Positions 59,149 to 64,000 of a DNA stretch of 64,000 nucleotides are shown here, one piece after another. Both the position numbers and the translations under genes were made by a program. This DNA is from Agelas oroides (taxonomy: Eukaryota; Porifera; Demospongiae; Agelasida; Agelasidae): assembly GCA_949130485.1 (NCBI GenBank), contig OX422200.1, forward strand, positions 5,192,274 through 5,256,273, read 5' to 3'. The notes under the pieces are model-generated. The model did no database searches. It saw nothing but the letters and a program-made list of their open reading frames with translations, and was not told the origin of the DNA. Numbering within the stretch: position 1 is the first letter of the stretch; each line of letters begins with the position of its first letter.

Positions 59149-60965
59149 TTTTCTAGCACTGTGAAGACTAAGTTAGCAGCAAGGGAAGGAGTCACACAAG
59201 TAACCAAGTAAACATCTTTTTTGCAGTGGTATGAATCTATAATCATTCCTATTCAAGTGATATCAACCTGTTTCTCTTCTCTCTCTAGTTAACCTTCTTT
59301 ACGGCTTAACTCCCCTAGATAACTTGATTGTTGTAGATGCGATATTCAAAAAGCATATTTCATACACTTACTTGACTCTGTATGATACTGCTGTTTACAT
59401 CACTACCTTTAATGAGAATAGTAGTTATTAACTGATTTTGTAGTGCATGCAGTGGTTAATTTGCTATGGTATAGCAACTAAATTGTACATAGCTTGTTAC
59501 AAATTACACATAATTATATATGGTTACGTAATCCAAGTGAACATTGTGAGTAGCTAAAATCTTTGGTTGGCAAACAGAGAAGGTTGGAAACTGTCATGTG
59601 ACATACATGCATAAGCAAATTTATATAGAAGATTTTTATACTGAAAAGCACCCCAAATTTTCTCAGTAGTGCTTACTATATCTCAAAGACATAGGCATCA
59701 TTTAAAAGCTCTAGTGGCCAAATTATATTCTGGCACAGATCAGTGTATATAGAAAACTCTGAGCTACCTTTGTATAAGCTTACTCTGGCTTGTTGCCTTG
59801 TTCCATTGATTTATTTTAGTGTGTGATAGCATTATTGAGAATGCTGGTGCTGTTATGTGTTCATAGCTAATTAATTTTGAACAACAATAGCAGTTTATGC
59901 ACTGTTCCCACAGGTGATTTTGCAAACAACCCCAATTCTTGTTTCCAGAAACACAAAGCCATGTGAAATAGTTTGTTTGGACAATTGTAAATTCCTTGGC
60001 CTTCCCATTTTGAGTTGAGTTTGCAGTCACAACAATACAGAATGTAATAATTGGGTTCAAAGGCTACAGTTCACATGCATGGCATACATGCACAAATGAA
60101 AATCCTATCTCATTCATTCAGCTAGGCATTGCTGTTCTGTGTAGCTTGTGCCCATGCTGGCAAACTCCCATGACAGAAAGCACATTCACAACAATCCCTC
60201 TATGCACACGTGTCACCATAGGTCCAAGTCGTTGATGGCAAATGTTTGGCTCCCTGCAATCGCTTTGGATTAGCTCTCAACCTTAGTGCTTGCACAGTAC
60301 ATATTCATGATAACTGTTTCAAGCTGTGGTGTCAAACTTTTGACCCTCATTATAACGTTCAGTAAGTCCTCTCAAAAGACGCTAAAGCATTGGGCATGCA
60401 CATGCACTTTTTTGGCTTTTCAGTCATTCATTAATTACTGTATTTTTCCTCTCCACTTGGGGTGTAATTTTTTTGGGTGAAAACAAATTTGTGCAATGAA
60501 CTGAAAATAGCTGTACTGGTATAAAGCTAATATAAATCTTGAGACCGTGGTCACTGTACAGAAACAACACAAGGACTAACAATAGCAGCAATAAAGACTT
60601 AACATACTTAGTAAATAATAATACCATAATGCATATTTAAAAGAAATCAAAGAGTTACAGCCTTTTGTATCAAAATTTATGACAAATATCAATGTTAAGA
60701 ATGAGTGTTTGTACTGACTGGAGTGAGCTTGAGGTACTACTAGTTGCAGGGTGTTTATATACTAAGTGATTAGGGAGAGTCTTTGACTGTGATTGGACAG
60801 GAGGGGTATATGACTCTCCCTGTAAGGATAATAAACATATCTTGAGAGTTTCCGTCCAATCACATAGAGGCACTATGCTGAGAGTATCAAGAAGTGTATC
60901 ATAGTCAGAGCTCCATGATTTGGGGCAGACCCTCAGAGAACAACCTCCTTACATTTTCAAGAGCT
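59149..60965. other. AT-rich region without supported features
   Basis: No exon, RNA gene or element ends could be supported here. Confidence 0.4.
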
Positions 60966-60972
60966 TGAAGTC

Positions 60973-61864
60973 CAGTGGCGGATCTAGAATTTTGAAAAGG
61001 GGGTTCCAGTATGCGATTAAAGTGGGCGTAGGGCACATGCTAGGGGGGTCGGGGGGCATGCCCCCCCCCCCCCCCCCCCCCCCCAGGAAAATTTTGGATT
61101 TCTGACCATCTGAGATCGTTTCTGGTGTATTATTTGGGTGAAATTGCAAAACTTGGACGACTTACTGCTAAACCTGGTTGTTGTGTTTGAAGCCCACAGA
61201 AAGGCGTGACTCCGCTTCGGGCCGCAGAGACTGCAAAGCAGCTGCATGGTTATCCGCGTAAGGCATGGGAAAATAAGCGCTCTCATACTGATAGCATATC
61301 AGCATCCCTAGCTGCAGAGGGAGCCATGCATGAATAAGCTTTAATTCGCTCGCTCGCTTCACTCATTGTCTCTATGGTTGCCACGTGCTAGTATATACAT
61401 GCACGTAGGCCATGCGTGCGTCGAATTCTTGATACAGGAGTTGACACGTGCATTATTGCTACTGTTGAAGCTGAATTTTTTTTGTTTTTTGTTTTTTTAA
61501 TATAATTACATAGTATATAGCATAGTGAACGTGCACAGGCACAAAATGAAAAATAAAAATTCAGTGGTGATAAGGAGTTAAAAATAAAGAAAGTGATGCA
61601 TGTAGTTATAAAGGATGTTCATAAGGTTTAAAATGCTGGCACCTGGCCTTCATGAAGGGCCAGGTCAATGGACTCCATGGGTGGGGATGTAGAGTCTCGG
61701 GAGAAGATAGATCGGGAGCCCCGAATGCACATTATGCAGCTGAAGTGCATAGCTCCAGTGTGAGCGTAGTGTATGTAGTATGTTTGCGCATAGTATTTTC
61801 GAAGGTAGCCCTTCAAAAGAGAGGTTCCATGGAACCCATGGAACCCCCTCTGGATCCGCCACTG
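60973..61864. mobile_element. MITE with cagtggcggatc ends and 5 bp duplication
   Basis: Ends cagtggcggatc and gatccgccactg, duplicated aagtc at 60968-60972 and 61865-61869. It contains a C-run of about 27 bases at 61058-61084 and the core ccaggaaaattttggatttc shared with 47242-47757. Confidence 0.88.
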
Positions 61865-62174
61865 AAGTCCTTTCTAATGTGCAGGTTCCGAACATGCGTA
61901 TATTAAATTGAGATTGTAGTTTGGCTCTGCAAATGAAGCCAAAATAATTGGCAGAAATGGTGCATCCACATGCTTAAAAAAGGTGATCTTAGCAGCTATG
62001 GCTAGCTTTTTCATTCTAATTATTTGATGTTCGATTTCACTGTCTATTCTTGCGTCATATATTGTTCTGAGAACAATTTTCTATTGTGTGTCATCCAAGG
62101 AAGAAAAACTGTTTAGGGGGTGACACAAGTTTAGAGTACCTATGGTAGACTATAAATTCTTTCTACTTGTGTAT

Positions 62175-62290
62175 TAGCTGAGTTGCTATGGTTGCTAGTG
62201 GTCCAGTACTAGTACTGAGTTGCTATGGTTACTAGTGGTCCAGTACTAATACTGAGTTGCTATGGTTACTAGTGGCTAGTACTGAAACAA
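62175..62290 (+). repeat. 41 bp tandem repeat, three copies
   Basis: Unit gagttgctatggttactagt followed by ggtccagtactagtact. Confidence 0.9.
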
Positions 62291-62679
62291 GGAAATACAC
62301 TAATTGAACTGCAGAGATGAGGAAATGGGCATTTGTGGCTTTGACCAAAGGCACATTACTATCTGCTAGAAGCCATATTTGGTGTAGTAAACTAAACCTC
62401 TTCAGTTCAGTGAGCCAGTTCAGTGAGCCAGTTCAATGCAGAGTAGCATTGAACTGATAGCTAATTCGTAGACTAGACATGAATTCACGTACAGACTTGC
62501 CTGTAGCTATGCGGAAGATATTTCACTGCTCAGAATGGGTTCGTTTGTATTGCACTCACCACTCGGCAATATCTCCGATACATTCCTTGTGATGTAATGA
62601 AGGGCTGTATCATAGGTAACGTCACTCTACTTGTACAATGATACCTAGCTATATATGTAATCTTTCTCTTCACATGCAG

Positions 62680-63003
62680 CTACAAAGCCAAAGCTGTCTG
62701 AACTGCACTCCCTGAATAGTCATGATGGAACCAAGATTGAAATAATCACCTCCATTGCTCCGATGCGGAAAGACTTTGGAGTTTTGTTGGAGTATGACGA
62801 TGATCAGAGAAAATTAGACTTAATTGAAGCAAACCAGAGAGTGAATGGTCCTGCAGCTTGCTGTACAGAGATGTTCCAGACGTACATGCCACGGTTGAAG
62901 GGAGCTGGGAGGCAGCCATGCAGCCTCTTGGGACATAGTGATTGAGTTGTTGGAGGTCTGTGACAAAACGTACCTGGCACAACAGGTCAAATCAGCACTG
63001 TAG
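62680..63003 (+). CDS. Death-domain-like exon
   Basis: After a cttcacatgcag acceptor the frame reads KPKLSELHSLNSHDGTK, FGVLLEYDDDQRKLDLIEAN, CCTEMFQTYMPRLKGAG. After a one-base frame change near 62920 it reads SWDIVIELLEVCDKTYLAQQ, VKSAL and a stop. The spacing of Leu, the second-half Trp (SWD) and the final LAxxxxxxL helix resemble a C-terminal death domain, as in UNC5-, ankyrin- or NLR-type proteins. The frame break suggests a pseudogene or a small sequence error. Upstream exons of the protein were not found. Confidence 0.45.
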
Positions 63004-63262
63004 GGTGGGCAGGGAGAGGATTATAGTCTTGCAATAATTTTATAGTTGTACGATCATGACATTATGTTTACCTTTAATTGCTAGTACAAAATGGCTTTTT
63101 ATATTTTTATATGGATGACCTTGGTAGTTGAACAGTCTTGCAATACATGGCATATATACTAATGGTACTATACATGGCTTCTTCAGCTGAAATCAATGGA
63201 GATCCCAGCGGAAAATGCATGTTGATACTGGTATAGGGTGGGTAGGAGGAGATGACAATAAC

Positions 63263-63420
63263 CATAGGCGTAGGAACCGGGGGGGAGGGGGGCACTGGCC
63301 GGGGGCATGTGTCCCCCCAAGTTTTCAGTCTGTGCCACACCCACTCTATATGTCCTGTACTACAAACTAATTTTATTAAAACTGTGCCCCCCAAATCAAA
63401 AAGTCTTTCCTACGCCTCTG
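63263..63420. mobile_element. 158 bp MITE with cataggcgtaggaa ends and 5 bp duplication
   Basis: Ends cataggcgtaggaa and ttcctacgcctctg, ataac duplicated at 63258-63262 and 63421-63425. It has a G-run like the other CA...TG elements. It is a third member of the group with 5 bp duplications. Confidence 0.85.
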
Positions 63421-63465
63421 ATAACTATGACTTTGTTTTGCTGTTCTTTAAGATGCTACACATAA

Positions 63466-64000
63466 CTTATTCAACATGTCACATTTGTCAAGTCAACCCA
63501 ATCCAGTGCTACCACAGAACAAACACGACACCACTAATCATATTCTTGAGGACCAATGAACGGAATGTTGCCTAGGGGTGCCACACAGAGCTAGCTAAAT
63601 TCAACCTATTAATATGCATGAGGGGAGAGATTGCCTGACTTGCACCCGGAATTACACGCCTTTAATGAGATTCATTGATCTCAATTCGGACATTAACAAC
63701 ATCCACAAGTATCCACAGAGGGTTAATGAGATTCATAGCCCTGTTCTGTTCGGGTTTGGGTCCACGAAAGGCTTAGGTCATACTCATGAATATTCAATAT
63801 CATTTACCCATTCCTTTCAACCCCAAGCCAAGCTGCCAATGCTTCAACAGAAGTTCAATAATGAGGTTCATGAGAGTCAACATACTCTAATCCTCCCATT
63901 GGACAGTTGACTGAACCCAGGGTTGTTCATGGGTAATGCTGAGGTCTAGTTAAAGCCAACTCATTAATATTCATGAGGTGGACAGAAACACCCCAGATTG
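63466..64000 (+). repeat. Dispersed repeat, copy 2 (cut by window edge)
   Basis: Inverted partner of 26531-27050. The open frame at 63614-63910 contains MRFIDLNSDINNIHKY and IHSPVLFGFGSTKGLGHTH. The start, catttgtcaagtcaacccaa, corresponds to the 27040 end of copy 1. Confidence 0.75.

Overview
The window looks like nuclear DNA of an early-branching animal, possibly a sponge. That assignment is an inference from repeat types and gene style, not from a species-specific marker. Supporting signs are genes with short GT-AG introns, TTAGGG-type interstitial telomeric tracts, a ferlin-like gene, DIRS-type retrotransposon and Helitron remains, tRNA-like SINE pieces, many foldback/MITE elements and long minisatellites. 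There are no operons. Coding density is very low and most of the window is layered transposable-element debris.

Region 1-11.6 kb. The 5' exons of a ferlin-family gene lie on the minus strand. Exon 1 is near 11.2 kb, exons 1-4 encode the first C2 domain (11239-10213), and two further probable exons sit at 1170-1062 and 825-750. The roughly 9 kb fourth intron holds a decayed DIRS-like tyrosine-recombinase retrotransposon (1.8-9.0 kb, minus strand: gag start, RT, RNase H, recombinase). Its gag C-terminal part is inverted, and a 1.8 kb composite insertion splits RT from RNase H. A second recombinase fragment sits at the left edge.

Region 11.5-22.3 kb. A long-terminal-inverted-repeat element (11.48-16.54 kb) carries a Helitron fragment, itself with a roughly 200 bp internal inversion, in its left arm and a LINE 3' tail in its right arm. 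A GTGACA-type minisatellite follows. Next come a transposon-type gene ending in OTU and CXC domains (17.7-19.8 kb), a LINE reverse-transcriptase remnant and an unidentified 3' exon.

Region 22.7-29.1 kb. This is a degenerate satellite, a MITE with a 9 bp target duplication, telomere-like repeats, and two 1 kb TTAA-flanked elements in perfect head-on inversion, forming a 2 kb palindrome. Region 29.8-33.4 kb holds a multi-exon minus-strand gene joining OTU, PHD, Ulp1/C48 protease and KMT5A-like SET modules. It has at least one frame break.

Region 37-58 kb. A dispersed set of units shares an upstream conserved block starting about 30 bp before a TATA box. Several then carry an AATTTTTGG Sm-like site about 78 nt downstream, followed by a 3' hairpin. 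They resemble small nuclear RNA genes and are the most novel-looking signal here. Between them are a 15 bp minisatellite, one apparently intact single-exon gene for a potentially myristoylated Gly/Ala-rich protein (42.27-43.04 kb), MULE-like MITEs with 9 bp duplications, and MITEs with CA...TG ends and 5 bp duplications.

Region 58-64 kb. It contains an N-terminal exon resembling hAT/ZNF862-type proteins, more MITEs, and a death-domain-like exon. The right edge holds an inverted copy of the repeat seen at 26.5-27.0 kb.
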